DNA of 64,000 nucleotides, taken from contig CM055097.1 of assembly GCA_029204225.1 (NCBI GenBank), positions 56,572,699 to 56,636,698 of the forward strand, given 5' to 3'. The DNA is from Diphasiastrum complanatum (taxonomy: Eukaryota > Streptophyta > Lycopodiopsida > Lycopodiales > Lycopodiaceae). Of this stretch, positions 10,352 through 23,900 are shown one piece after another. The notes under the pieces were generated by a model. It saw only the letters and a program-made list of their open reading frames with translations. It ran no database searches and was not told where the DNA came from. Position numbers and translations under genes: made by a program. Positions within the stretch are counted from its first letter, which is position 1; every line of letters begins with the position of its first letter.

Positions 10352-12113
10352 AGATCTACTTAGCAACTAAAGTCATGGCCCATATCTTGACCTCCCAAAG
10401 GCTAGATGCCCTCAAACATAGGTTGAGAGAGGGCATATAGGCAATAGAAACAAGCGGGCCACAACCCACTTATCAAAGCCATTGGAATTAAGAAAATAGC
10501 TTGCTCTTGGGGTCAAGATCTACAACATGAATGAATGATGACTCGCATCTTGATTGCTCGATGCTCTGGAATGTAGACATGCCACCACATTAGCAGGTAG
10601 GCCATCAAACCCTTCTCAAAACCCTTGAAACCACCCAAATGCTTGTAATCTAGGTTGAGAATAGGGGGGAGCAGATAGTTTATTGATTTCCATCCTAAAG
10701 GATCTAGACCCAATAGCCGAGGAAAGTGTTGGGTAGACCTAAGACCATAGGTCAGTCAAAATCTTGAGTGTGGACAACATGGAAAAAACTAGGCCCAATA
10801 CATTTCTTTGTGTGTGTGCGTGTGTGTGTTGGGGGGAGGGGGATAATATGACGATGAGAGAAGGGGGCAAATATAGGAAGGCCCATGTGACATTTCCCTT
10901 GATCCAGAGTCAAGGTCGCAAGCGTGTAGTCCAAGCCAATATGTCCTCAACCTACCTTGACAACATGGAAAAAATAGCCCGACAATGGACCTTGACGCTT
11001 GAAGCTCAAGTGCCTCATAAACAATACTCATGGGTGGGCCTCTAAAAACAAGCATAGGCAAGGGGTTTATTGCTTTACTAGCCACTATGGTGGCCTATCT
11101 AGGTTTCCAAACTCCATGGTATCAAAATACGAGTCATGATCTCATACGTCCTAGTACATCTTGACCCAAGATTCGGGTTCCAAGATCAAGGGATATTTAC
11201 TCTCAAGAGCTTTTCCGTACAGACATTGCAACTGCTCATTTCTCGTGGTGTCCTGTTGTGGTGCTAAGGTTGAACTTCAAACATGCTCTTGATAGAAGGA
11301 TATTTTTGAGGAGGCAAGGTCAACTATTCAAATCAAGAGGTTATCCAACTAGTTCAACATTTGAAGTGGATTCAGACTAGGCTCTCCACTCTCTCCTCTT
11401 CTATACGCAATTACCATTCAACCTGTTATGAATGATATTAATTTGTTGTGGACAAAGGGTTGATTCAGGGAATTGATGTTATAAGATAAGTATTACGTAT
11501 TAGTTTAATATTGATGATACAACTCTTTCTTCTAAACCTAAATTAAATAGACATAGAAAACATAATTAGGCAATTGACATTTAATAATCATGAATTTCAC
11601 TTGTTTTTGGATAAATTCCAACATAAATATAGGAGCTACTTTATCATTTCTATTGATGAGAATCGACATGCGAAACAAACACGAATAAATTCGGATGGAG
11701 TTCGGATATGATTGTTGGTCACTGCCTGCTATATCATTATTACAATCCTCTAGAATGTAAATAGACACTGCTGACCTACGTTTTAGTTGATTCAGCATTC
11801 GACAAGATTGAACCTGTATGCAGAATAGATAAAACAAAGAAAATGAGATACGCGAACAATAAGTAGACAATAATTCAAACGAGATCAGACAATTTAGAAT
11901 GATATGTGCATAACTGCTACAACATCATATATTGATCCTCATGGTTTTAGCACTGTGTGATAGACCCACACAGCGCATTGGCGTGAGAGAAGCGGTGTTC
12001 TCTCACGAATAGTGTCTCGCTTACTAGCGGGCTACTTGAATCTACAAGTTTGAAGAACTGGAGGCAACAAGAGGGAATGTAGTGGCGCCTCCTCCACTGA
12101 TACCAAGAGAACC
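10352..12113. other. intergenic DNA; two adjacent hairpins near its end
   Basis: No gene recognised. A GT-rich and G-rich stretch lies at 10807-10850. Two perfect hairpins stand side by side at 11953-11973 (7-bp stem ctgtgtg/cacacag) and 11982-12007 (10-bp stem cgtgagagaa/ttctctcacg, 6-nt loop), about 100 bp before the gypsy gag relic. They could belong to its leader or LTR. Confidence 0.5.
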
Positions 12114-13189
12114 ATGAGCGCGAAAACAGAAGGCCCGAAGAAGACTGCTAAAATAAAAGCACCACCCACTTTCAAAGGAGAGCGTGACATTCGAATTGTG
12201 GAAGATTGGTTGTTTCACATGCCACATTTCAGAGAAGAAATAATGCTGGACCTTCAGCTAGTCACAGCAACAGCTCACCAACAGTGGGCAGTTCCATGCG
12301 CTGTTTCAACTGTCATCAGCAAGGTCACTCTTGTAGGTCATGCCCCAAACCATTGAACAAGCAAATCATGGTTGTCATTGAAAGATTTGATAGGATGGAG
12401 AGAGAGACATTCGATAAAGAAGATGGTGAACAAGATGACGAAGAAGACCCATAAACGGATTTGACGGAGTCCGACCTGAATGCCTTACAATAGATAAGGG
12501 CACTTGTGGCTTATCGTGAACATCTCATGGCGACTCATGCGAGAGGATCAAAGTTATTGTACCTGAAAGGCTGTATTCAAGACATGATCATTCACTTTAT
12601 GGTAGACCTGAGAGCGTTGCATAACTACTTGTCAGAGGAGCTGGCAAGAGAATTGGGCATTGAATGTGAAAATGTGACTCCTATTTGTGTGGAGACTACG
12701 AAAGGTACAATGACTGCTTGTAGATTGGCAACCAATCTACCAATCTCACTGGGCACCTGGAAGAGTCGACTAACGTTCACAATCTCGAAGATGGATGCCT
12801 TCGATGCTATCTTAGGATTAAGCTAGTTTAACGAACACGTGGTGGCCTTCTTGGCAAAAGGGATTAACCTTGCGTTATTATATAATGGCAGAAGACCTTG
12901 TGTTGTCAGAGCCGTGCCAGGGGACCAGCTAGAAAGGAATGACACAAATGAACCTGAGCCAACCATCCCTTCTAATCTCATTCACTTCTTTAACGAAGGG
13001 CAACCAACAGTGACAAGCCAGCTGACACGGGACCAAATGGAGTCAACATTGCCTGCAGTTTCTACATCAAAGGTGAATCCAAGTGCCGATGTAGAGCTCA
13101 AAGAGCTCAACTTGTGTGACCAAACGAAAGCTCATCTCTTTAATGAAGGACAACCAGCAGTGACAAACCAGCTGACGCGAGGTCATTGA
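12114..13189 (+). pseudogene. Ty3/gypsy Gag-protease relic
   Basis: The 12114 frame starts with a Lys-rich Gag-like segment (PPTFKGERDI, VEDWLF). A frameshift leads into a CCHC knuckle CFNCHQQGHSCRSC (about 12299-12340). The frame 12506-12826 is a retropepsin-like domain: FMVDLRALHNYLSEELA, with FDAILGLS near its end. The catalytic triad normally read as DTGA/DSGA is DLRA here, so the protease is inactive. Frames 12839-13189 continue with PCVVRAVPG and a repeated FNEGQPxVTxQLTR segment. RT is absent. Confidence 0.75.
12985..13187 (+). repeat. duplicated FNEGQP-VT-QLTR coding segment
   Basis: The segment encoding FNEGQPTVTSQLTR (about 12991-13032) recurs about 147 bp later as FNEGQPAVTNQLTR (about 13138-13180), with few base differences. 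It looks like a tandem duplication inside the gypsy relic. Confidence 0.6.
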
Positions 13190-14300
13190 TTATGCCAGGC
13201 TTGCTAGGCTTAATCAGCAAAATAAAAACTAAGTCCTAAAAAGCGTGCTTTACGAAAAAGCACTATATTCCAGGATAGTGGGGGTGCGCCGAATCACACC
13301 AGAACTATAGGGGGAGTCCGGTAGACAGAAAATTGGACAGCTCAACCAGCGCCAAGAATCCAGTAACCAGGTCTCAGCTCCCTCTACCAGCACGAGCCAG
13401 ACACAATCCCCAGCACGTGTTGGTGGCCCCGAGACCAGTCAGTCTATGTATGAATGTATCCTCTTCCAAATTTAATAAAGTTGATCCTTGGGAATGATTA
13501 CCATTTCGGTTTCGCCTCCGGGACTGGTCCAAGTGGAAGGACCCTTACTACAACATTTTTGCGTCGCCGGTGTCCAAAGGTCCACGTCACTGCGTGTGGC
13601 TCGCCGCTATGCCAATTGGTCAGTTTGGTGACCACTATGCCATGGGTTTCATGTGTGGCTTGTCTTTGCCTTTGGTTACCTTTAGGGGACGAATTTTGAG
13701 TTGGCTTTCGGGTTGGTTGGGATTATAGTTTTTTTAAGTCTGAATGGTTAAGCTTGTTACATTTCTTACGTAAGTGCATGATGATGAATGTTAGACTTAA
13801 GCGTGTGTTGGGGAAACCGCTCAGTCCCAACGCCCTTTGAGGCGCCGGCGCAACATACTCCCTTTACCCTTCGCATCTAAGGGTGGTTTTAAACTACACT
13901 ACCTCACAAATCAATAATTTAAAATGGAAGTCTCCCACTGGTCGATGGGAAAAAAAAAGGTCTTCTGCTCTCTTTCAGACTTAAGTTGTCACCCTTGGTA
14001 GATGAGGTGGCATAAGGACAGGTCAAGCCCATTATTTGGACATGGGAACATTGCTTGACATGTTGAGTTGCCAGCCGCAAGTTAAAAAAAAAGGATCAAT
14101 AATATGATAGGGATTCAAATGGACCAATCAAATTGCAACCCTTCATTTAACACTTACTACCTAAGTTCAAATTAGGAGGTGATGCATTGCATGTCAACAA
14201 GAATTGTCAAGGTTAAAAAACTAGGCATCAAGTGAAAAGGGGAGGCAAAGGCACTTGCCACCAAACCAGAGCCATATAGCGGGCGTGTCCGGTACTGACC
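13190..14300. other. gypsy 3' flank and LIMR upstream DNA
   Basis: A G-rich tract (agggggagtcc, near 13309) and a poly(A)-signal-like aataaag (near 13475) are what a gypsy polypurine tract and LTR would show, but no second LTR copy is visible, so borders cannot be set. From about 13800 the DNA is the unannotated upstream region of the LIMR gene. Confidence 0.35.
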
Positions 14301-14903
14301 ATTGTTCTTTTTTTGAATGGTGCATATAAGAAATAAAATATAGCGCAGGCGAGATCTATGGCGGGCCCTTCTTTTCCATCGCCACTGTGATGCCCGCCAT
14401 TTCTTCCGTCCTTCCTTCCGATCCATCATCTTCTTCGTCTATATTTTTGAGCTGCAACAATGCGGTACAATGCGGTTAGGTAGAGCTAAGTTTTCTTTGT
14501 GATATTAATGATGCCCTTCTTCTTCTTCAGGCTGCGCATTAGATCTGCCGATCAGCGCCTCCTTAGGGTTCATGCGCATGTCAATAATGGAGCTTACAAC
14601 CATCTGAGACGTTGATAGCCTTCGAAAGTCTGGCATTTCGATGTAGTATTCATCTTAGAAGGATTGCTTCTTTGAAGATCCAGAATATCATGAGTTACTT
14701 GCTGATTGTGGCCGACTGATTGGCTGATATTGTTGCTGTTCGAATTTTGTGCTGAAATGCTGGCCGTTCATGCTCCGGTCATTTTGTTCGATTGTGTAAA
14801 CATTTGGCACATTAGTTGATTTTTGGTTGGCTCGTAAAAGAGGGCAACCTGTTTCGTTTTGGTTTTGAAGCTTAGAATCTGCTGCTGTGAAACCCTTGGA
14901 GCA
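14300..14903 (+). promoter_or_regulatory. probable promoter and 5' leader of the LIMR gene
   Basis: AT-rich boxes (catataag near 14322, aaataaaatata near 14331) precede a stretch rich in CTTC and CCTTCC (14366-14430), a composition often found at plant transcription starts and leaders. The leader has upstream ATGs (for example near 14349 and 14460), but the ATG at 14904 opens the conserved protein. A short 5' UTR intron is possible but cannot be placed. Confidence 0.4.
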
Positions 14904-17900
14904 ATGTCGGACTTCAACATAATTTTACTAGTCATAGTGATAGTCGTTTGCGTTTTGGTGTTGCTTTTCAACACTTATCTGCTAATTAATTACCAGCATC
15001 CAGATGACCACAACCAAGCATATTTTCCCAAAATTGTTGTCATTCTAGGATTGTCAGTCGCACAGCTTTCGATCTTAATGCTGCCAGCAGACGTTGCGAA
15101 TAGACATGCCTGCCAGCATGCTATCTACAACGGCGCTTGTAATCTCACCTTGCCTATGAAGCAGCTGTGGTTTGCCGTTTACATCGTTGATGCGGTTCTG
15201 GTCTTCTTGGTCATCCCATTTGCAATGTTCTACTACGAAGGAGATCAAGAAAAGTAAGAAACTGTTTCCAATGTTATTTCTTTTCAGCAGATAGGCAATT
15301 ACATAACTTAGCATTGAGCAATTTCTAACAAGTATGTGAGCTGGCAGTAATCCATCCAATGGCAGATCTAATTCAATGTGGATTTCAGCGTTGAACGAAG
15401 CTCACTTGGTTTGCTTTTGCTTGTGGCTTTTTTCTGAAATTTTACAGATTCTTAAAACACATTGAGACAGACCCTCACCAATTGTTTGTTTACTGGTTAG
15501 TTATAAGGCTAGGTTAGCTTCACAACCCTAGACTTTGATACCATTTCAATACGTAAACTCCCAGTAAAGTTGAACAGATCAGAACGATCTCTATCTCAAG
15601 GTAATTGCTCCAGTGAGAATATTTTTTGTAACGAAATAATGGATGAGACATTTTGTGCATCTGAATAGAGTCTAATTACTCTGATTACAACTGAAAAATC
15701 ACAGGCAAGGTCCTGCAGCAATCCTGGCCTCCGCAGCAAGGCTACTTGTAACGGACTCACATAGTTAAGGACATGAGTACAGACATTCTCACTTGGTCCT
15801 TATGTTGGAGACCCTAAGATATTATTTTGCTAATGGTCTTTGGGGCCTATTCGAATGTTTTTTAATCATATACTTATGGTACTTTCTAGAGGCTCACTGG
15901 ACTAGACCGTGGGACCTTCCAGTAAATTGTTGATTGGATGAGCTTGGGCGACATCAGCTCTAGCCTTATTCTGGCAGCTTTTTGGAAGGTTCTCCAAAGA
16001 GCCTCTAAAACAATACAAGCAGGAGAACTACCAATCATTTGTAGTTTATTGATCTGATGCATTGAGTCCTTTGTAGGAGGCTCTACTGCAACTTGTTAAT
16101 TTTATGCAATTTCTCTTTTGGGTGTGATCAAGGCTCACACAATGTCCTTAAAGTTATTGACATTTCTTCTTTTCAGCCTTGTCCACTTTGAAAGGATATG
16201 TTTCTAACTGCTATGGGTATACAATCAACCAACGACCTTTCTAAGGCATATGCTGTGACTCTTGTTTGTATCCATGAGGCAGCTCCACTTTTAGATCAGT
16301 CTCAGTCACGTACCCCTCATGCCGTCACCAATTTATTGCAGCAGTGTCAGCATGTGTTTGATAAACCCCAAACATAACCACCATTGCAAGATGTTAATCA
16401 TCACATTGCATAGTTTGATAGTTGCAAGTCAAAGTCCTTATGGTGCTCTTGGAACCAAGCGTTTGGGTATTGATTATTGGTCTCTCAACAAACTCTATGC
16501 TGGAAGCTATAATAGTGGTTCTTTGCTTGACCACTTAGGTCATTTAGAAGCCACCCTTCAAACTCTTATTTCCTACAACTCTATGCCAAACAGTCCAAAT
16601 CCTTCATTTTGACCCATCCAAAGTCCATTCCATCCTCTCTTGACTTACTCCTACTATTTCTCATGTTGTTTTTGTGTTTCTTGAGTTGTTGACCGTAGTG
16701 AAGAAAGTCTCTCTCTTACACTCTCACTTTGCTACAATTTTTATGCCCTTACAAGTTACAACCTCACTATGCAAGGACATTCTTTTTAGATGGACTCTTG
16801 AGAGTTGTAGACATGGTTGATTTGGATATATTTAGATATCCATGGGATCAACATATCATGCCAAGGCACATGCTTAGTCAAAGGTACTAAATTGCATTCT
16901 AGAAGATTATTTGTTGCATTTTGTTTCGCATTTTGGTAAGGTTTGAGATGAACATCTTTGCAATTGATTGACATTGTCTATGTTAGGATCCAGTTGTGGC
17001 CTACCATGATCCCACAAGGACCGGTAAGGACAAGGTCCTGCGACCATCGTTTGGGTCCAGTGACCATTACCCTTCAGTCGTGTGGGTGTGGGGTGTATCA
17101 TAGTCGCTGACTATTGTAGAGGTGCATATTGTGAGTATGCGTAGCGGTACGTAACCATCGTGCCACTGACTGAGCCGCTTGTAGTTATACGAGGTGGGGC
17201 TAGGGTTAGTTGACAATTGACTGGAGTGGGTAGCCGTTCCACTATTGGGCTCAACGATGCATGTGGGTAATCGATAAATTTTTGTGGGGTTGTTTAGCAA
17301 GCCGGTACTATTGGGACCAAGATAACTCACTTTATCGCCACTCGGAAGATGGTGACAGCCTCGCAAGTCACAAAGTTGTTTATTGAACACGTCGTGAGAT
17401 TGCATGGACTTCCTAAGGTCATTGTCTTCAATAGGGATTCATGGTTCACTAGAACATTTTGGATTAATGTGTTTGCCAAGTCGGGCACATACTTGTAGTT
17501 GAATGTTCAAGCAAGGTTCATGTTGCATAGTTTTAGAGGATGCATATTCTTACATGGTTGTTCTTTAGGTGCAAATATAACATAGTTTACTTCGATACAT
17601 GACCCAATAATTGTTATATTGGACGCCTATTGACAATGCTGGGAGTCCATGGTAGTACTTGCTCACATTTTGCTACTTTAGGATTGGGCCAAGCCAGTTG
17701 TCGCTATTATTAGTCATCATTTGCACAAAATTCATAGCCCTAGCATTCAGACTCTTTCTCTTTTATCTTGGCAATACATGTAGAAGATTATTTTATTTGG
17801 TATGTGTTGCTATCGTGGGCGACGATTTGTTGGTAGGTAGGGTTATGGACATGAGTATAGACATTTTGTTTTGGGCCCTATGTCGGGGCTTGAAATTTTA

Positions 17901-20900
17901 TTTTTTGATGGACCATGGTTGCGTTACTTATTTTAGGGGACAAAATTCTCATGGTCTTCAATCGTATGCTTTTGGCGCTCTTTAAAGGCTCATAGGACCG
18001 TACAATGGGACCTTCGATTGGCTTGATTCTTTGTGCCTACATTGCAAGTCATTGTAGGAGACCAATGACGACTTGTTTTTTGATTGATTGATGCTCATAC
18101 GATATTTTTAGTTGGAGATTGCTTGATGCTCATCATTTGTTGTCTATTTGTTTAAAATGTGATGCGTTATTTGTGATTGTTTTGATAGATAGTAATAGAC
18201 CGTACAGTGAGGGTTGCCAACTATATGTGATAATGTTAGGGATGAGTAATAGATCATGTAGGATAGTTAAAGTTGCTTGTTGTCTAAGTAACTTGATTGA
18301 GTAATCAGATGTTCACAATATCGATATTGAAGGTACTTTGTTATTGTTGCCCAAGGATGCCTTTTTCATCATAAATTAGCGTTCCAACAAATTCAGTTTT
18401 GAAGTAGCGTGAAGAAAGCTAAACATGGGTCAATGGTATTAATAATTGGTTTTTCTTGTGAACCTCTCTAGAACTTAAAATTCAAAATAATTGACCAAAA
18501 TCTTGGAAACTCCTCATTCTTGTTTTGGTACAAATTTAAAGTTGATTTTGTTTTTATTGAGAGAATCGAGAGTAAGTAAAGTAAATCCTTATCGTTTCTT
18601 TTTGGACTAATAGTGATCTAAATGCATTTGTATCTTGTTTCTTTTGAGTGTTATTTAAGTCCTCTTTGTTTTTTGCAGGACTATGGTTGGAAGAGTATTT
18701 AGTGCATTGATATGGGTTACTCTTACTGCAATAGTGGTTGGACTTGTGCTTGGCATCGCATATGGTATGGTTCTTTCTGACTCCACATATGGTATGGTTC
18801 TTTTTGACTCCATGTATTCTATATAATATGAAGTCTGGGTTTTTCGCTATTCAAGCGTTGGTGCAACTGGTGTGGGAAGCCTCAATAAAGTAAAGGATGG
18901 CGTCATTTTCTTTATTGTTCTTGTAAAGTATGCCATTCTTGTGTGAGACATATCATGTGAGATTATGTTGCTCCCAAATCTTCGAAAGCAATATTATTGC
19001 AAATGATCACTTTATAATTGTATTATCTCAAATGATCACTCCATCCCCAAGGAAGGACATGTATACGAGTCAAGATACTTTTGTCGACTTCGCATGCTAT
19101 AAACATCCAAGTGGAACAATGAGCTTTCTCCATCTATCAACAAGGGTAACATTGATAGATGGATGGAAAACTTCTAGACTTTCTTGACCACATGTTGGTG
19201 ATTTCCAAAACTCCCGCTGGCGGGCAGCAAAAAGCCATTTGATTGGGTAATAGTTGCTGCCTCTATTTTTTTCGCTGCCCACACACATAAACTCTTGTTA
19301 AAAACTACAGTTAAACTACCATCTATGGTTAGGATCATCTAGCCATTTACACATCTTTTTCATTCTTTTGTTGCTTGTTTCTTGTAGAGATGTGACTTAT
19401 AATCGAAGACCAAAAGGTAGGATTGATGCTATTAATGTTTGCAATGAAAAAATGTTTTTTATGAGATGTGAGAATAGGGTACCTCCATTTTTTTCCACAT
19501 TTGCCCATTAGCTATGCTTTTTATTGATTCTTTGAGCAAGGTACAATGAAGACAGTTAAATCTTCTTTATGTATGAGGAGGTAAGCACCTCAATTGAATT
19601 GCTTTGCTCTTTAGTCTCAATCTTGCATCATGACTTACGTCCACCCTGCATCTTCAAAGAAGTGGTAGAAACTTTGTGTGTTGCCTTTGAACAAGTGCAT
19701 GAAAGGACATATGTTTGTGCATGATACTTATATCTACTCTTGGTTGTTAACTAATTGAGTGGGACATCATAACAATAAACATATAGTTAACTTCTAACCA
19801 TGCATGATGTGGTCGATGGTCTAAGACTTTGTAGATGTATTCTATGGAATTGAGAATTGGACATCTCCTTTGTTATGGCATGTACTATAGGAATGTTATG
19901 ATGCTGTTTTGTAGCTTTGATTGTGGGAGGTAAATTTTGTTCTTATTTTGCATATGTTATAGGCTTGGTGGGGAAGGTTGACTTCACTGTTCGCCATTTA
20001 TCATCGACAACAATTGGCTTCACTACAGATTTTAGTACTTTGTCGGCGCGAAATCCTTGTCTTGTGCCTAGCAATGCACCAAATAGTGGCAATCAAAACT
20101 TGGTAGGGTTCTCTAATTTCTTGACACTTGGTATAAGAGGGACGAAGTTAGGTGTATCATCGAAAAAAGAAATTTCAGAAAAACTGAAGTAGTTTGACTT
20201 ACCGCGATGACTCTAGGCTGCCACCTTGTCGGTGTTTGATTTATTGAGATATTCTTTTTGGTAAGCAAATGATTAGGCTATCACATTTCAACTTAATTTT
20301 TGTGTCGATTTTGCTAGATGCCTTTAAAATTCAAACACATCATAAGTTCTTTGTCGAGGATTCGCTATTTTGCTGGATAAAGAAATTATACAAACATAGC
20401 AGCAACTAGTATAAAGTACTTTCGATTTATTTGATGAAAACTATTTTCACTATTTGTGAAGTCTTGTATTGCTATGTGCATCAAGTTGCTCAAGATATTC
20501 TTTTTGCTATGCACTAAATCAAGCCATTGATTTAAACTTATGTTTTGTGTGTAATTTGTTAGATAAGTTCGATGACATTGTAGATTCATTAAGAAAATGA
20601 AACGTCTTAGAAGAATTATGTTGAGATGGTAGGGAAAGATGAAATATAGAGGCATCAAGGTCCTTATCATGGTGTGTTATATTTCCTACCCAAGCTTAAA
20701 GTCCTACGTAGTTTTCTTGTTTTTGTTCCTTTAAATATTATCATGTTTTCAAAAGCCTTTCTTAGGTCATGATTTGTGTGTAAGCACCATATTCAATCTT
20801 GCCTATGTCAAATTTTGTCACTTTGCACAGTCACAAAATTATTGTTTTATGTGGGTTTTGCCTTTTTTAAGATTTCAACTTGTATCAATATCAAGTGTAA

Positions 20901-23900
20901 TCAATGGCCATCAAAGATCTCGTGGGTTATAAGAATATTGAAGTGCATTTTTTCTTTGGGAATGAGCTTTGGATCTTAGGAAAGAGAATGTTTTTGTTGT
21001 TCTTACGTTGGAAAAGGCTTGGATGATGGAGGAAAGGGAATGCCACATTATTGCATTCTATTCAATAAAAAAAAATAAATCGATATCTGCTTTTTTGAAA
21101 CAAAGCTCAAGCACTCATATATTGTTAATAGACATAGAAATTTTAAATATAGTGGTTGGAGGGAAAAGCTATTGGAGTCAAGAGGCCTAGCAAAACATTG
21201 GGTTAGGAGGGGAAAAGTTGGGCTGGACCTCGACCAGACCCTTGAGCTTCTTGGGAAATGTTTTGGAATGGGTAGGAATGAGTTCCGCGTACAATGAAAT
21301 GTTCCCGCTCATTCTCTTGTTGAGTGACAATTTGACACAGTGTCCGCTCACTCCTACCCACTTGAAAGCTATGATTCATAGCCTGTTGCTCATTGTTGCC
21401 ATATCCATGACTTTATGTAGAGCCTTGTTGAATATGTCCTAGTACTTGTATGTACTCCTTTCGTGATAACAGTCTTCAACAATTTTGGTGTTTTGCTTTG
21501 CTTTCCTTCTCGTGAATTTGTAAGGGTCTATTCTTTGTCGAAATTTCTGCCTTTGCTATGACTTTGAAATTTTGCTGTAAGCCTACTTTTCTGAATGTTT
21601 TTTGTGTTCACATTCTTGCACCATAAACTTTACTTTGATTCAACAAACAACCCTTCCGCTTTTTGCTTGTTTCGTTACACACTTTGATGAGGACATTTTT
21701 GTATTCATTTAGAAACCATGCTACTTAGTAGCCTCTCTTTTATAGTTTTAGGAGTCTTGCTTTGTTCTAAGACATGCTCTTCATGTTTGTATTCTATTCC
21801 ACATTGTTCATCCTCCTATTTAATTTCACACATTTTCTCTCTTTTTAGCCTTTTTCTTTTTTTCCAGCATCTCCAAAAATTTCAACATACATTATCCCGT
21901 TGGCATATCTTTTGACCAGCAAAAATTTATAGGATTTTTTCTTACTATTGTAAGAAACACCCTATCATCTACAGTCATTGTTACATCAATCACATACATA
22001 TAAAAGCTATAATGATAGAATGTCTAGAAGGTTCCACAAAGCAATTTCATTTCTAGATTATGGTGCCACTGTTACGTCATTGAATTTTTTTCTTCAAATT
22101 GATGTTATTATTCTTGTTGATGAGGAACATCCGTTATTGTGTTAAGTCAATATCGATAATTTTGTTGTGGTTAGTCAATGTGTCGAAAGTCTATATTTTA
22201 GATTGTTGTGAGACACTTGTGGGCCCAAATTGTTCGTAGACGATGTTTAATATATGGTTGTGGTGGTGTATGCCAAGCTGTTTTTGGGTCGGTGGAAATC
22301 ATCTCTAATAATTGCTTTTCACCCATGAGCTACTAATGGGTTAAAATATCCATCATAAACATACATTGTTGAAGTTCAACTCTACTAGTTTGTGTGCTTT
22401 GTTATGTGAAACCTATGCCCTAAATCACTTGTTCTAGTGTAACTAAGTGTTACATGAATTTGTGACTTTGTAATGTGAAAGGTCTGCCCTAGTTCACTTG
22501 CTCTAGCGTAAAAAAGTGTGACCTGAACTATTGGTATCAAGCCTAGTTGTTGCATGTGTGTGTGTGTGATTTTGGATTCAAGATAGGGAGAAAGTATTGT
22601 ACTAGTGTAGGATCGGTCATTTGTGGAGAAACCGTGGAAACCTTAGAAATTGGGTCTTTGGAGTCCAAGGCTTGGTACCCTAGGGCTTGAGTTATAAGGC
22701 ATAACAAGAATCTAGAAACAAAAAATAAATTGTAGCATTATGTACAACAACCCTACATGCGGAAAGTTTGTCTTTGACAAAATTTCTTGAGATTTGTGAA
22801 CGAGTTGGTTCAAGATGGCAAACATTTTCCAAGATGCTTTAGTTGTAAGTTATGATGACAAGCTTGCTTTAGTAACTACTATATTTGGAAGTTCATATTG
22901 AAGCATATCCCAATGAGTAAAGATTTGTAGGGTACAGTTGAAGGAAAAGAAGCTAGGCCAATCACAATTGATTAGAAGAGTATACGGTAAGAGAAATTCA
23001 CAAGAATTTTTTAAAAAGGTATTCCAATTCCTCATATGCACAATGCTCCCTTGTAGAAGGGCTTTCAAGGTAGTGCATTGTTGATCGTTCTTGATATCTT
23101 AGTTGAAGGTTCATAACCAATGCACAGTTAACTATTCTAGTCATGACCAAAAACACACTTAGAATATTAATAGAATTGGAAAAAATTTGATTGTAATATA
23201 TTTATAGATGAAATGAATGTTAAGCAATGATAGAACCATGATCTCCACAAGTACGACATTATTCTAGGCTTAATCAAAGCCATTATCAACCATGCAAGTT
23301 TTGATCAATTAACCATTATTGAGGAGTCTCGCTTGCATATTTCAAGCAACCCTTAACTTGACCTAATTAGGTTTCTATGTCATTGCCTTTTTTTGGGCCC
23401 AAGATGTAACTTTAATGATAAATATCATAAAAACGTCAATAAGAAGTGTTCGACCCAAAGCTCCCATCTTGACAACATAAAGGTCTAAATGCCGAAACAA
23501 TAATATTTAGACCCATGTTGAAAGTAGCTTCACCTAAATTCTTGTTTGAAACAATTGGAGGTCTGAACGACGCAAGGAAACACTAAACCTATGTTGCTTG
23601 GGAATGATGTTTCGGACTGCAGCATTTCAGAACTCTGGAACGTTGTTCCAAAAAAACGCTGTAAATTTTTTTATTACAACTGTGATGCCCTATTTGCAGT
23701 ACATTATGTTGGAGAATAAAAACATTGTGGAGAGAGGAATAGGTGGCCAAACGGGCAGTGTGAGCACTCTATGCGAAGGCCATGATGAGTGCAAGGTGAA
23801 TGTAGCACATAGAAGAGGGCAACAATGATTATGTGGGCATTTGCAAGCAAAGCAACTTCTTGAGGCTTTTTTTCAACCTTTTTTTTCTTGCTTTGTTTGG

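Larger units (their letters stand above)
15765..18075 (+). mobile_element. decayed Ty3/gypsy element with diverged terminal repeats
   Basis: Two related segments flank pol relics. 15770-16110 and 17840-18075 both contain ggacatgagtayagacatt, a tgttgg/tgtcgg segment, an aggctca...gggaccttc block and a tgtaggag block, and look like old LTRs. Between them lie RT relics (about 16280-16612) and an integrase relic (about 17318-17490), in gypsy order. The whole element is much shorter than an intact one and has no open polyprotein. Exact borders and target-site duplication are lost. Confidence 0.55.
15254..18678 (+). other. LIMR intron 1 (3,425 bp)
   Basis: Donor gtaaga after the second base of a Lys codon, acceptor ttttgcag. 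It holds a decayed gypsy element (about 15765-18075). The last 600 bp show nothing recognisable. Confidence 0.9.

Noticed and set aside
10764-11085. Overlapping frames on both strands (93 and 98 codons)
   Set aside because: Arise over a GT-rich/G-rich low-complexity stretch; no domain or splice support.
12095-12108. ctgataccaagag, like a reversed primer-binding site
   Set aside because: Opposite in strand to the gypsy gag next to it and not bordered by an LTR end.
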